A program made the position numbers and the translations under genes. Below the pieces are notes generated by a model, which saw only the letters and a program-made list of their open reading frames with translations, searched no databases and had not been told where the DNA came from. This document shows positions 47,359 to 58,508 of a DNA stretch of 64,000 nucleotides, piece after piece (position 1 is the stretch's first letter; each line of letters opens with the position of its first letter). This DNA is from Dallia pectoralis (Eukaryota > Chordata > Actinopteri > Esociformes > Umbridae), in the NCBI GenBank assembly GCA_029465975.1, contig CM055728.1:28011392-28075391 (forward strand), in the 5' to 3' direction.

Positions 47359-50209
47359 ATGATGATCAGAATAGCCACGATCTTTGCGCTGGTCTGCATG
47401 TGTACAGGTAATGTAGATTAATTTAAATATATATATATAACATAGGCATAGCATCTGTATTAGCTTGTAAACTAGAGGGCTAACTAGCGGGTATTTTATA
47501 CGCAGTTGAGTTGATTTATTTTGCGCCCTTTCCATATTAAATATCTGTGTTTTTAATAGCTACCCAGATGGATGTGATGGCTAATGTTATTGTTAACAAA
47601 CGTATGATGTCGTTAGTTACCTAGCTAACTTTATTCGGTACCTGCGGTACTGTCGCCATTCCCTTCGACCAGAGACAATTGTAGTGATTTCTCTCTGCTC
47701 CACAAAACTCGGCGAAAATCTAATCGTTGCCTGTTGTTTAGGTGAGAGCTGTACCGACCCTGTGATCACCCCTTCTGCCTACACTACTTCTGACGCTGTC
47801 ATCTCCTCCGAGTCCGTCTTTATTGTTGAACTCAGCCTGGCTTGTGCCAATGGAGCCCAGGTACAGTGATCTCATTATTTTTCACATAATGACCCCTCTT
47901 AATCCCTTAATATTGTTCTACATTCTTGGAATCACGAGTTATATTTTATTATAACCTGACCGAATTGGGGCGTAACAGGAACTATACAGAATTTGTTTTG
48001 AATATTGATAACTAATTTATAATTGTAAGTATTCATCTTGCAAATGTACAGCATATATTTTAATTACCTTTTCTACCCTATACCAGACTCCGGTCTGATT
48101 GCTTAAATACAGCACAGATTAAGAAAAGGGAATTGGCTCCAACACTTTTTTCATTTGTAACTTCAACAGAGTGTGGCTCTGTATGCTGATGTCAATGGGA
48201 GACAGTTTCCTGTGACCAGAGGTCAGGATGTTGGCAAGTACCAGGTATGGGACACAAACACATTTCTCTAGTGCCGTGGTAGGACGAGTGTGGGACTGTA
48301 CAGACAGACTCACCGTGCTAGGACGAGTGTGGGACTGTACAGACTCACCGTGGAAGGGCGAGTGTGGGACAGTACAGACTCACCGTGGTAGGGCGAGTGT
48401 GGGACTGTACAGACTCACCGTGGTAGGGCGAGTGTGGGACTGTACAGACTCACCGTGGTAGGGCGAGTGTGGGACTGTACAGACTCACCGTGGTAGGGCG
48501 AGTGTGGGACTGTACAGACTCACCGTGGTAGGGCGAGTGTGGGACTGTACAGACTCACCGTGGTAGGGCGAGTGTGGGACTGTACAGACTCACCGTGGTA
48601 GGGCGAGTGTGGGACTGTACAGACTCACCGTGGTAGGGCGAGTGTGGGACTGTACAGACTCACCGTGGTAGGGCGAGTGTGGGACTGTACAGACTCACCG
48701 TGGTAGGGCGAGTGTGGGACTGTACAGACTCACCGTGGTAAGGCGAGTGTGGGACTGTACAGACTCACCGTGGTAGGGCGAGTGTGGGACTGTACAGACT
48801 CACCGTGGTAGGGCGACTGTGGGACTGTACAGACTCACCGTGGTAGGGCGAGTGTGGGACTGGACAGACTCACCGTGGTAGGGCGAGTGTGGGACTGGAC
48901 AGACTCACCGTGGTAGGGCGAGTGTGGGACTGGACAGACTCACCGTGGTAGGGCGAGTGTGGGACTGTACAGACTCACCAGTGGTTCAGATATAAGCCTG
49001 ATGTCTCTGGGAACCGTTCGCTAACTATTTGTTCAGTAGGAACTAATTAAGAGTCTCAGTCTTGAGCCTGATGTTGTGTCTCCGTCTGGGTCAGGTTTCC
49101 TGGAGCATGCCCCACAAACAGGCCAGCTCCGGCACATACCAGGTCAAGTTCTTTGACGAGGAGTCTTACAGCTCTCTACGAAAGGTAGGACTAGTACACA
49201 TCTCCTTCTATTCCACTGTCAGGGTAGTGTTTGTGCTTCTTTCATTTAAGTAATGGCCTGTAGCCTTATTGCCTGTAGCCTTATTGCCTGTAGCCTTATT
49301 GCCTGTAGCCTTATTGCCTGTAGCCTTATTGCCTGTAGCCTTATTGCCTGTAGCCTTATTGCCTGTAGCCTTATTGCCTGTAGCCTTATTGCCTGTAGCC
49401 TTATTGCCTGTAGCCTTATTGCCTGTAGCCTTATGGCCTGTAGCCTTATGGCCTGTAGCCTTATGGCCTGTAGCCTTATGGCCTGTAGCCTTATGGCCTG
49501 TAGCCTTATGGCCTGTAGCCTTATTGCCTGTAGCCTTATTGCCTGTAGCCTTATTGCCTGTAGCCTTATGGCCTGTAGCCTTATGGCCTGTAGCCTTATG
49601 GCCTGTAGCCTTATGGCCTGTAGCCTTATGGCCTGTAGCCTTATGGCCTGTAGCCTTATGGCCTGTAGCCTTATGGCCTGTAGCCTTATGGCCTGTAGCC
49701 TTATGGCCTGTAGCCTTATGGCCTGTAGCCTTATGGCCTGTCTTTGCTGTGTAAGTGTGTATTTATGTGTGTCTGTTCCAGGCCCAGAGAAACAATGAGG
49801 AGGTTGACTCCATCCAGCCTCTCTTCTCTGTTAACGTGGACCACAGGGTGAGTTAACCTTGTAGATGTCTGTTTCGCACCACACAACGGCATAGTTTAAA
49901 ACAAAGCTCCAGTACGACATTTCCTTATTCACGCGCTATGTATGATCCAGTTACGTGTTGGAACATGCATAAGTAATGCTTTTTTGTCCAGTCGTAAATT
50001 CTATCCTACCTAATCATTGCTTATACAAGCAGTTGGGAGCAAATGGTCATTTCCAAACACCGTCCTGGGTGAAAGTGCTGCTAATGCCTAAGTTTTGTCT
50101 CCAGGGAGCGTGGAATGGCCCCTGGGTGGCTACAGAGGTGATGGCGGCTCTCGTTGGCATCCTGGTCTACTACCTGGCCTTCAGTGCTAAGAGCACCATC
50201 CAGGCATAA
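47359..50209 (+). CDS. ssr4: Translocon-associated protein subunit delta (SSR4/TRAP-delta), complete
   Basis: Subunit of the ER-membrane TRAP complex, which sits beside Sec61 and assists translocation and N-glycosylation of secretory proteins. Six coding exons: 47359-47407, 47742-47860, 48170-48244, 49095-49184, 49782-49847, 50105-50209; phases close to give 167 aa (human 173 by recall). Residues 1-17 (MMIRIATIFALVCMCTG) are a cleavable signal peptide. The lumenal beta-sandwich domain runs from 18 to about 143 and has the cysteine pair C20 and C51. Family signatures are YTTSDAVISSESVFIVE, YADVNGRQFPVTRGQDVG, FFDEESYSSLRKAQRNNE and VDHRGAWNGPWV. A single membrane helix lies at about 145-161 (VMAALVGILVYYLAFSA), followed by a tiny cytosolic tail KSTIQA. 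Two start codons are adjacent (47359 and 47362); the first is used here. Introns 3 and 4 each contain a minisatellite. Confidence 0.97.
48270..48980. repeat. 35-bp minisatellite in ssr4 intron 3, about 20 copies
   Basis: A 35-bp unit (AGTGTGGGACTGTACAGACT, then CACCGTGGTAGGGCG) recurs at 48361, 48396 and onwards, almost identical between copies. Three consecutive copies near the right end share GACTGGACAG in place of GACTGTACAG. It begins soon after exon 3 and fills most of the intron. Confidence 0.95.
49253..49742. repeat. 15-bp minisatellite in ssr4 intron 4, about 32 copies
   Basis: The unit GCCTGTAGCCTTATT is repeated perfectly, with a single variable base (TTATT or TTATG) that occurs in blocks: T-type first, then G-type, three T-type, then G-type to the end. 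The frame stays open for up to 181 codons, which is an artefact. Confidence 0.97.
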
Positions 50210-50780
50210 AGACTTCCAGTCCCACAATCCTTTGCAACTACTGGATCTCACTAAGACTGTTGAATACAGGTGTGACTGCTCCACCAATCCAACAAGGGTT
50301 CGCCGGTTGCAGAATCACAATATGCCACCATCCATTTTGAAATGCGGAAGTAGAAATAATTGTTTTTGTTAAAAAGAAATTTAACTTTGGCCATCAATTT
50401 TTTTGGGGGGGGGGTTTGTTTTTGTCCTGTTTGTGGTCAGAATGTGCACACGTCAATCCAATGTACCACATTTACTGAGCTGTGCAAAGACAGACTTCCT
50501 TACTCTGCCTGTAGCTTATTTCTTACCCACCAGAGGACTCTTGAGATAAGATTCAGGCCATGGTCTTTCTTGTCCAGATCCTTCATATTGCTGCATCTGC
50601 ACCAATGCCAGATTCAGCTGTTATCTGCTGAGATGTTTTGTAAATGCCACCCTGGGGTGCAAGTCTGAATCCCTGGTAGACTGGCCCGCTGTGGTTGAGC
50701 TACATGGAACTGTTTTACTGGCTGACTGAAGATTGCAAATATTTGAGGGTTGGTGATCAGTCTTGCATGGTGGTTTAAAT

Positions 50781-50786
50781 AATAAA
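50781..50786 (+). terminator. ssr4 polyadenylation signal
   Basis: AATAAA about 575 bases after the stop codon, followed by a T/G-rich stretch (TTGTTTGATTTTTGTCCTTT) suitable as downstream element. Confidence 0.75.
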
Positions 50787-51774
50787 TTGTTTGATTTTTG
50801 TCCTTTGTCTTTTTCCCATAGTTGAATACGTTACCCATATGCAGTATTCATATTAGTAGATATACTTACGGACCCTCATGCCGATGTCCAATATGGTGTA
50901 AGCAGTATTTTTCAGACATTCTCTTGTCTAACTTATCAACCAGGTGCGTTGGACATACAAGAGCTGTTTAATCCGATATAGCAGTGGTTCCCAAACAGGG
51001 GTGCTAGGGCGGCTAGGGGTACTTGGCCTCACCACAGGGGGTACTGCCTGGTGGGATGCTTGGTGGGATATTTCATGGCTTACTTGTGAAATTAGCTTTG
51101 TTTTAGCTTTCTCTCACATATTCAATAAAACGTATAATCTTAAGCGTCGTTTGGCCACCATTAGACATGTGTGTCCCAAATGGCATAATATAATGCTGTA
51201 GTGCACTAAATAGGGTAGAGGAAGGCATTTGAGATGCAGATCCCTTTAATGGAACCAGTGTTTTTTTGGCTCAGGGTAGAACTAACTTAGTGGAGGAGAG
51301 AACATGTTCATAGTGCAGGTAGAAGGAACCTGTTTGTAAGCAGTTGTCACGATCTATTTCTCATTACTGCCAGCTCTGGCATGCTTCATTCAGTTAACAA
51401 CTGTGTGAGTAGTCATACGATACTGTGCCTCGTTCAGGCTGATTTTTGCAGTATTTGTACCATGTCAGTAGGATGCAGTACTGCTGGATGATCAGTGTGG
51501 GGCAGCGTTGCTGCATGTTTCGTTCACTACTCAACTGCCCGGCTGAGGCCACTTTACTGGCTGTAACAGCAGCACTATGAATTGAGTGACATGTAGTATG
51601 TCTGGTGGTCAACAGTATTGTACACCCAGATCTGTCCTCATGAGGTTTTGTCATATGGTGACATAAGTTGGAACATTCCTTAATACCCCTTCTCCTGTTA
51701 AGCCACGACTGGATGCTTTGAATTATCTCAGTATACACTGGCACAAGCCAGAAATAAGCTGAAGCCTATAAACA
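50787..51774. other. Non-coding; possible hAT-like end at 50982
   Basis: CAGTGGTTCCCAAAC at about 50982-50996 is a common left end of hAT-type elements in vertebrates, but no matching right end was located. No gene is seen. Confidence 0.3.
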
Positions 51775-52345
51775 GCCTTCCCATTGGTTTAACCCTCACT
51801 AACAAACAACAGCTTTCCCATTGATATAACCCTCACTAACATCAGCCTTCCCATTGATATCACCCTCACTAACATCAGCCTTCCTATTTGATATCACCCT
51901 CACTAACATCAGCCTTCCCATTGATATTACCCTCACTAACATCAGCCTTCCCATTGATATTACCCTCACTAACATCAGCCTTCCCATTGATATTACCCTC
52001 ACTAACATCAGCCTTCCCATTGATATCACCCTCACTAACATCAGCCTTCCCATTGATATTACCCTCACTAACATCAGCCTTCCCATTGATATCACCCTCA
52101 CTAACATCAGCCTTCCTATTGATATTACCCTCACTAACATCAGCCTTCCCATTGATATCACCCTCACTAACATCAGCCTTCCCATTGATATCACCCTCAC
52201 TAACATCAGCTTTCCCATTGATATCACCCTCACTAACATCAGCCTTCCTATTTGATATCACCCTCACTAACATCAGCCTTCCTATTTGATATTACCCTCA
52301 CTAACATCAGCCTTCCTATTTGATATCACCCTCACTAACAACAGC
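51775..52345. repeat. 33-bp minisatellite, about 17 copies
   Basis: A 33-bp unit (CCTCACTAACATCAGCCTTC, then CCATTGATATCAC). Variants ATATCAC/ATATTAC and CCATTG/CTATTTG are distributed in runs. Because 33 is a multiple of three, long open frames (129-146 codons) appear on both strands and are rejected. Confidence 0.95.
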
Positions 52346-54129
52346 TACTAGGTCCACCTCAGAAGTGACTCCTGTGCACATTGTATTGTTCCCCGTTGTC
52401 CTACAGCACCTGCTGTATGTTTGCTGAAACCCTTTAATGAGGAGGCCGTCCTATGATATCTGTACGCTGGCATTGAATGAGCCTTATTCTCTGTTGAGGA
52501 TGTCTGGCCTTGATATTATTTCACAATACTTTCCTTACTGTTCTTAATTAACATGCCACTAATCAGAAAATATTTAGAAATAAGTCATTATATTCCCTGT
52601 TTTGACACGAAACGACACAGACTCTATGACCTAATAAGCTCTCAGACTGGCTACTTTTTAAGGAAATTAGGAAACAGTCAACCAGCAAAGGAAGGTTTTA
52701 ACATAGAAATGTGCCGTCTGTTTTTCTAACACAGTAAAATCAATGGAAAATAAAAATAAACGCCTTATCTCCCTACTGCACTGAAAGTCTAAAACAAACA
52801 ACAACAACCTCTGATAATGCCCAAATGAATGAGATTTCAATTGGCCTGGCATTATTCATTTATTGCAATGCTCCCTTTCTATTTAGAGCCCAACTCCCCA
52901 GATTTCTCCCTGATTCTCTTTTCATTTAAAACAGGTTGGAAGGAGTTTAAGGACCTTACAAATCTGCTGTCCTGTATGATCTGGGCGCTTTATTTGGAAA
53001 CTACCTGCCTCTCTCTTATGTCCCCGTTACTTGCCTGTTCAACCGATCACAACAATTGTCTGTCCTACTAGATTAAACAGTGGCTGTTATTCCACTCTTC
53101 AAAGGGCTTGATTAGATATGTAACAGGCCAATTTCTATACAGGCTATTTTTAAAGCCTGATAAATGAACAGATAACTGGCTTCTCTGCAGTACAGCCAAG
53201 GTTTCGGAACAGAACGTGGGTCTAATCAACACTCAGTGTCCTAAATGAAATCCGATCTGACATGGACAACAAGCAGTACTGTGTGTGGCTGTTTTCATTG
53301 ACCTAAGCCAAAGCCTCGTCGCTGTCAACCACCTCATTCTAATCAATAGACTCTGACCCAGTGGTCCTCAGAGAGCTTCTAAAATCTGGCCTGAAAACAA
53401 TGTGTCAGACTTTATAAAAGACAATACTGCAGGACACATAAATACTGAGACAACAGGCAGTAACAACCACAGAACAACATGGCCGACTGCGATGACCGGG
53501 CGTTACACACTTGGTACAGGTGACGTGACCTACTCTCTGTCACACCCAAACAATGTCCGCCCGCCTACCTACCAGCGTGGTACCCTCACAACCATGTGAC
53601 AACGCTACACAGCGAGTCTGAGGAATTCAGAAAAAGCATGGGGCCCATCACGAGTGTAAGCTTGTGAGCGTGTGTGTGTGTGTGTTTGCCTTAACAGCGT
53701 GTGCATGAATGTGTGTGAGAGGGCACGTATGGAGGACACTCCCAACTTCTAATCATCAAGTGTGTTCTCGAGCCAAGGTGTGGCTGGGAGGGGTAGCCGT
53801 GAATAAAGGCCGAATAATATCAAACGTAATGAACAAATAAACGTAGACGAAGCCTGGAACCGAAGGCCACAGAACAGACTGACATCGCTTCCTGTCCTGT
53901 CTTCCTACGCTCTCTGTTTAATTCCCTGTGGTTCATTTCTAGGTCCTCTTAGAATAACATCTACAGTATATTTGTCTGTATTCCTTATTTACCTTTTGAG
54001 CACAGCCCCATGGGGGACTGCAGTACAATAAACAGGGAATAGGGTTTCAGTTGAAACTCACGCTGACCACCTATTTTTGTCCAGTCACAATATTAAGAGA
54101 GACCTTTAACATGTCTCAAAGTCAGTGAG
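52346..54129. other. Non-coding, nothing recognised
   Basis: Unique AT-rich sequence with a short (GT)n at 53672-53684; no exon or element is identified. Confidence 0.4.
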
Positions 54130-54372
54130 AACAGTTGGCTGTCATTCCCGTTATCATTCCTGTTGTCATTCCCGTTATCATTCCCGTTATCATTCCTGTT
54201 GTCATTCCCGTTATCATTCCCGTTGTCATTCCCATTGTCATTCCCGTTATCATTCCCGTTATCATTCCTGTTGTCATTCCCGTTGTCATTCCTGTTGTCA
54301 TTCCCGTTATCATTCCCAGTGTCATTCCCGTTATCATTCCCGTTGTCATTCCCGTTGTCATTCCCAATGCCA
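54130..54372. repeat. 12-bp minisatellite (CATTCCCGTTAT / CATTCCCGTTGT)
   Basis: About 20 copies of a 12-bp unit; open frames in several phases on both strands are artefacts. Confidence 0.95.
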
Positions 54373-55007
54373 TTGCTGGTTAAAATGTGGTTGACGTGAA
54401 ATATAGCGAAATGGTTCCAATTGTACAAAAACACATTATTTATTGTAGGATAGAAATCAATTTTATTCATCTAGTTCATTGTATTCATGCAGTAGTTTTG
54501 GTAAAGAAGATGGGCTGATTATTTGAGGGGTTTTTCATTGTATGAAAATGAGAGCAACTTTGAACACAGTGTGTTGTTGGCCCATTTTCTTCACATGAAT
54601 GAGAGATTACACAAACGGGGGAATTGGGGTTGGGAACACAGTAACCCCGTGGCTTATGTATCAACATCACCTCAGTGCAACTGACAATTTGGGAGGGAAG
54701 CCTCTTGGCTTTGGTTTTCAAGCTTTGGTTTGTAAATGTGCTGTTCTGCATCTGTGGGCTGTCAGGCAAAGTCCATTAACATTAATAAGAGAGTGGGCGA
54801 ACAGAAGAGTGTTAGAAAAAGTCCAAAATAAGTTAGCCAAAAACAGCAATGGTTTATGATAGTCCTTCTGTACTTCGGCTTAGTTAGAATAAGAGGTGAA
54901 ACATGTACTCATGACTTGCCTATTGGTATTTCCTTTTTAAAGGTTGTTGAGGAGAAAGTTATCCTCTAACTTTATCAGTGGTAGTATGTTAGATTTAGAG
55001 TGTGCAG
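54373..55007. other. Non-coding, nothing recognised
   Basis: No exon or repeat seen. Confidence 0.35.
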
Positions 55008-55235
55008 ATAGGACTTAGGTTAGGATTAACAATGTTGGTTTAGGTTTTACAGTGTGGGGTTTAGGATTTACAGTGTGGGTTGGGATTAAAGTTATTGGGT
55101 TAGGATTTAGTGTGAGGTTACGATTTAGGTTAGGATTTGACAGTATTGGTTTAGGTTTTACAGTGTGGGATTTAGGATTTAGAGTCTGGGTTGGGGTTAA
55201 TGTTATTGGGGTAGGATTTAGTGTGAGGTTAGGAA
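55008..55235. repeat. Degenerate GGTTTAGGATTTACAGTGTG repeat
   Basis: Words such as TTAGGATTTACAGTG recur irregularly, in a roughly 100-bp duplicated block (55030-55130 and 55140-55235). TTAGG words recall telomeric repeats, but the array is irregular and not TTAGGG. Confidence 0.7.
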
Positions 55236-55564
55236 TAATGTTTTGGTTGTTTAAAAAGTGTAGGATTCAAAGCGTAGGTTATGGAATTGTAGTGCAAAAG
55301 TGTGTCTGTAGTCCATCAAGCACAAGTGTAAAAGTGAGATTTGTAAAACAGGCTCAGTGTGCATACACGCAGACACATGCACACATTTCTTCGTGACTGA
55401 AAGATAAACTGTTTTCACAAATCTTTTACAAAATCTGTAACCCGGATAACCTAATGTTTACTCTTGAGCCTAACCCTAACTCCGGATCTTAAATTAACTC
55501 AACGCACAAGCATACAATGTGAACTTGCATTGAGCAGAAGTATGAAGTAGCTACTGAACCAGAA

Positions 55565-55690
55565 AGTCAGGAGGACAGATAGGAGGACAGGTGAACATGC
55601 AAGAGGACAGGAAGGAGAATGTGCAGGAGGACAGGCAGGAGAATGTGCAAGAGGACAGGCAGGAGAATGTGGAGGAGGACAGGCAGGAAA
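55565..55690. repeat. 23-bp-type repeat (AGGAGAATGTGCAGGAGGAC)
   Basis: About five imperfect copies of an AGGACAGGCAGGAGAATGTG unit. Confidence 0.8.
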
Positions 55691-56089
55691 ACAAACAGAA
55701 AGACAAGTAGACACACACTGATGTCCTATTGAACTTAATGGATGGTTCTTGTGATGTAACCTGGACGATTGATCTATGCAGGTTTTTACAGGATGTCTCT
55801 AGAAGACAAGGTCTCTAAAAGGCATCCAGTATGTCTCATCATGTAAAAGACAGTCACTTACAGTAAATACACATCTAATGCATATTATATACAGTAATAC
55901 ACTGCTTTTAACCAGAGCCACATCAAGTGAAATGTGATGCACTTGCTATAAGTCCTTTTTTGGCATTATCTTTATTTTAAAGGTGCAGTGAGGGACTTTT
56001 GGAAATAACTCGCGGAACATGTGATCCTCTGGATTGGGAAAATGTGATTCCTATGTGTTTATTCTATAAGTAGAATTACTAATCATTCC

Positions 56090-56430
56090 TATACTCTAGA
56101 ACATAACCCCCAGCTCAAACTGTGTAACCTGTATATACAAACCTAATCACGCTCTTATGTCTAAACTAAAACTGTCAGTGCCGGTTAAGACATAATGTCT
56201 CTACCTATCTTCAAAACACATCTGCATACACACCTGTTCACAGAATACTTAACATAGTTCCACTGCCACCACCTCTGCCGGTTGTCTTTTGTTAACCTTT
56301 ATGTTTTGTGCTGATTTTTGTTCTGTCCTCACAGGGTAACACAGGGAAGCAGAATCTCCCCAAAATATGAATCTAGGTTGAACTTTAGCACTTTCAGCTG
56401 TACATTCTGCCCCCCCCCCACCAGTTTACG
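56090..56430. repeat. Copy A of a dispersed 335-bp duplicated segment
   Basis: Starts TATACTCTAGAACATAACCC and ends near CCCCCCACCAGTTTA. It matches copy B at 58174-58508 in direct orientation, about 2.08 kb away, over nearly its full length, with scattered substitutions and one deletion of about 20 bp near the right end of copy B. Copy A contains ATGTCTCTACCTATCT and TTTTGTTCTGTCCTC words shared with B. Confidence 0.85.
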
Positions 56431-57735
56431 TTTTAACTACTGACACATGGGGCCTTGGCAATTCTGTACTATTTCGTAGTACACAATGTTCCGATCCCGT
56501 TTTGGCTCGACTCTTGTCACTTTTACAACTAGTGGCTCGAAACACTGGAACGCATCTTAAACACTACTATATACTTCCCTTTGTTTTGGCTGTAAACAGG
56601 AACGGGGTGCGGGTCCTCACTGATTTAGATGTCTCTTTTCCCCCGTCTGTCCTGTTTCCCTCTCACTCCGTTCTTCACACTGTCAAGGTACCAGCCAATA
56701 TTTGGCTGTCCATATAATCTGGTTTTCTACTCAACTCAATTGGCTGACAAAAGCTAACCATATTTGGGGAAAATACCTTTTATTTTATATCAACTCACAG
56801 ACATATTCCATTCCATTAAATCGCCAGAGTTTCCCCATTTTCCCGTAACAAGTCCAAAGCGCCATAACAGAGCAATTGTTGATTTCAAGACTTTTCAGAA
56901 GTTACAAACCAGCATGTTTGTAGACCGTAGAACCTGGTATACAATTTAAGAATAAACAAAATAATGCCAATTTAAAGATATTACAACATTTATTAAACTA
57001 TATCAATGGAATGTTTTGTCAAAGACACATTCTGTATTTTTTGCCAATGGTTGTAAAAGTGCCTCTGTCAAGCTAAAATGGTCCCCAAAATGGTGTTCAA
57101 TGTAATTTACTGTGTAGAGTGTTTGTGTATGTGGAATTACTGTATATATACAACATTACATATGTGAATGGTATGTGTATAGTCAATACTAAATCAATCA
57201 GGCAAAGGGAGAGCTACTTCAAACGCTTTTGGCAGTCCTGTTTAACACTCTCACAGCCATGGAGTTGAAGCTATGCACAGTCCTTTATGTTACAGACTGG
57301 CAATGGTTGAGCTCGAACATTAAAACATATTCCCTGCTTACATTTATAAAAAAAATTGATTCCAGAAATAAAAGAATGATATTTTTTAACAAAAGAAACA
57401 AAAAAACAAATGGGATCATTTTTGTGGACTATTTTAGCTTGACAGAGGCTCTTCACAGGCAAACACGGATTCTACGAAAATATATTAGACCCCTGGGTGC
57501 CTGTCAGGGTTTGGTCTTACCTGATTGGTCAAGAACAGGGTTTAGGCTGCCAATCAGAGGATGGTGGTGGCCTGCACACTCATACATGAAAACAGACATC
57601 ATTATTAACCGTATCAATATAATATTAACCGTTTTTCAATATCGACTTTTTTATATTACTGTAATAACTATAATAAGAACTGACTTGCAATCTGTGGCAC
57701 CTAGTTGCAAATACATGTAACATTTCCTAGTAAAA
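56431..57735. other. Non-coding, AT-rich; holds a 163-codon unrecognised frame
   Basis: The frame at 57229-57720 (plus) is the longest non-repetitive ORF in the right third, but has no known motif and the AT-rich composition of its surroundings. A minus-strand AATAAA (56989-56994) could mark the 3' end of an unseen minus-strand gene. Confidence 0.3.
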
Positions 57736-57739
57736 AAAC

Positions 57740-57928
57740 TAACCAAATCAACACTAACAAAATAACACTAACAAAATAACACTAACAAAATAACACTAAC
57801 AAAATAACACTAACAAAATAACACTAACAAAATAACACTAACAAAATAACAAAATAACACTAACAAAATAACACTAACAAAATAACACTAACAAAATAAC
57901 ACTAACAAAATAACACTAACAAAATAAC
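57740..57928. repeat. 14-bp AT-rich minisatellite (AAAATAACACTAAC)
   Basis: About 13 copies of a 14-bp unit, interrupted once by a shortened AAAATAAC copy near 57846. Confidence 0.95.
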
Positions 57929-58173
57929 ATTTGTAGCTTTTCTGACTGATTAGTCTGAGCTCCATGGACACATTTTGCTAAGTAGAAATTATTAAAGGAA
58001 GCAGAAGAACCAAAGACAGAAAGAAAGAAACAAAACCTTTAGGGAAATCTTTGAGTGAAGGGCTTGGCCACATTGATTTTCCTTTTTCTGTTATCCAAAG
58101 GGCTTCACATGTAAATGAGAACATTAATTGCTCTTAAAAAGGTTTTTTTAGTAACCATAAACCTACCCTTAAC

Positions 58174-58508
58174 TATACTTTAGAACATAACCCCCAGCTC
58201 AAAATGCGTAACCTTTATATACAAACCTAATCACCCTCTTATGTCTAAACTAAAACTGTCAGTGCCAGTTAAGACATAATGTCTCTACCTATCTACAAAA
58301 CACATCTGCATACACATCTGTTCACAGAATACTTAACATAGTTCCACTGCCACGACCTCTGTCGGTTGTCTTTTGTTAACCTTTATGTTTTGTGATGATT
58401 TTTGTTCTGTCCTCTCAGGGTAACTCAGGGTAAGCAGATTATGAATCTAGGTTGAACTTTAGCACCCTCAGTTGTATATTCTGACCTACCCCCCACCAGT
58501 TTATGTAA
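58174..58508. repeat. Copy B of the dispersed 335-bp duplicated segment
   Basis: Direct-orientation partner of 56090-56430. It could be a paired insertion of the same mobile element or a local segmental duplication; no terminal inverted repeats were recognised. Confidence 0.85.

Noticed and set aside
55008..55235. Interstitial telomere-like TTAGG repeats
   Set aside because: Words are irregular and separated by other sequence; no (TTAGGG)n run.
57229..57720. 163-codon plus-strand ORF
   Set aside because: AT-rich, no known motif; likely chance.
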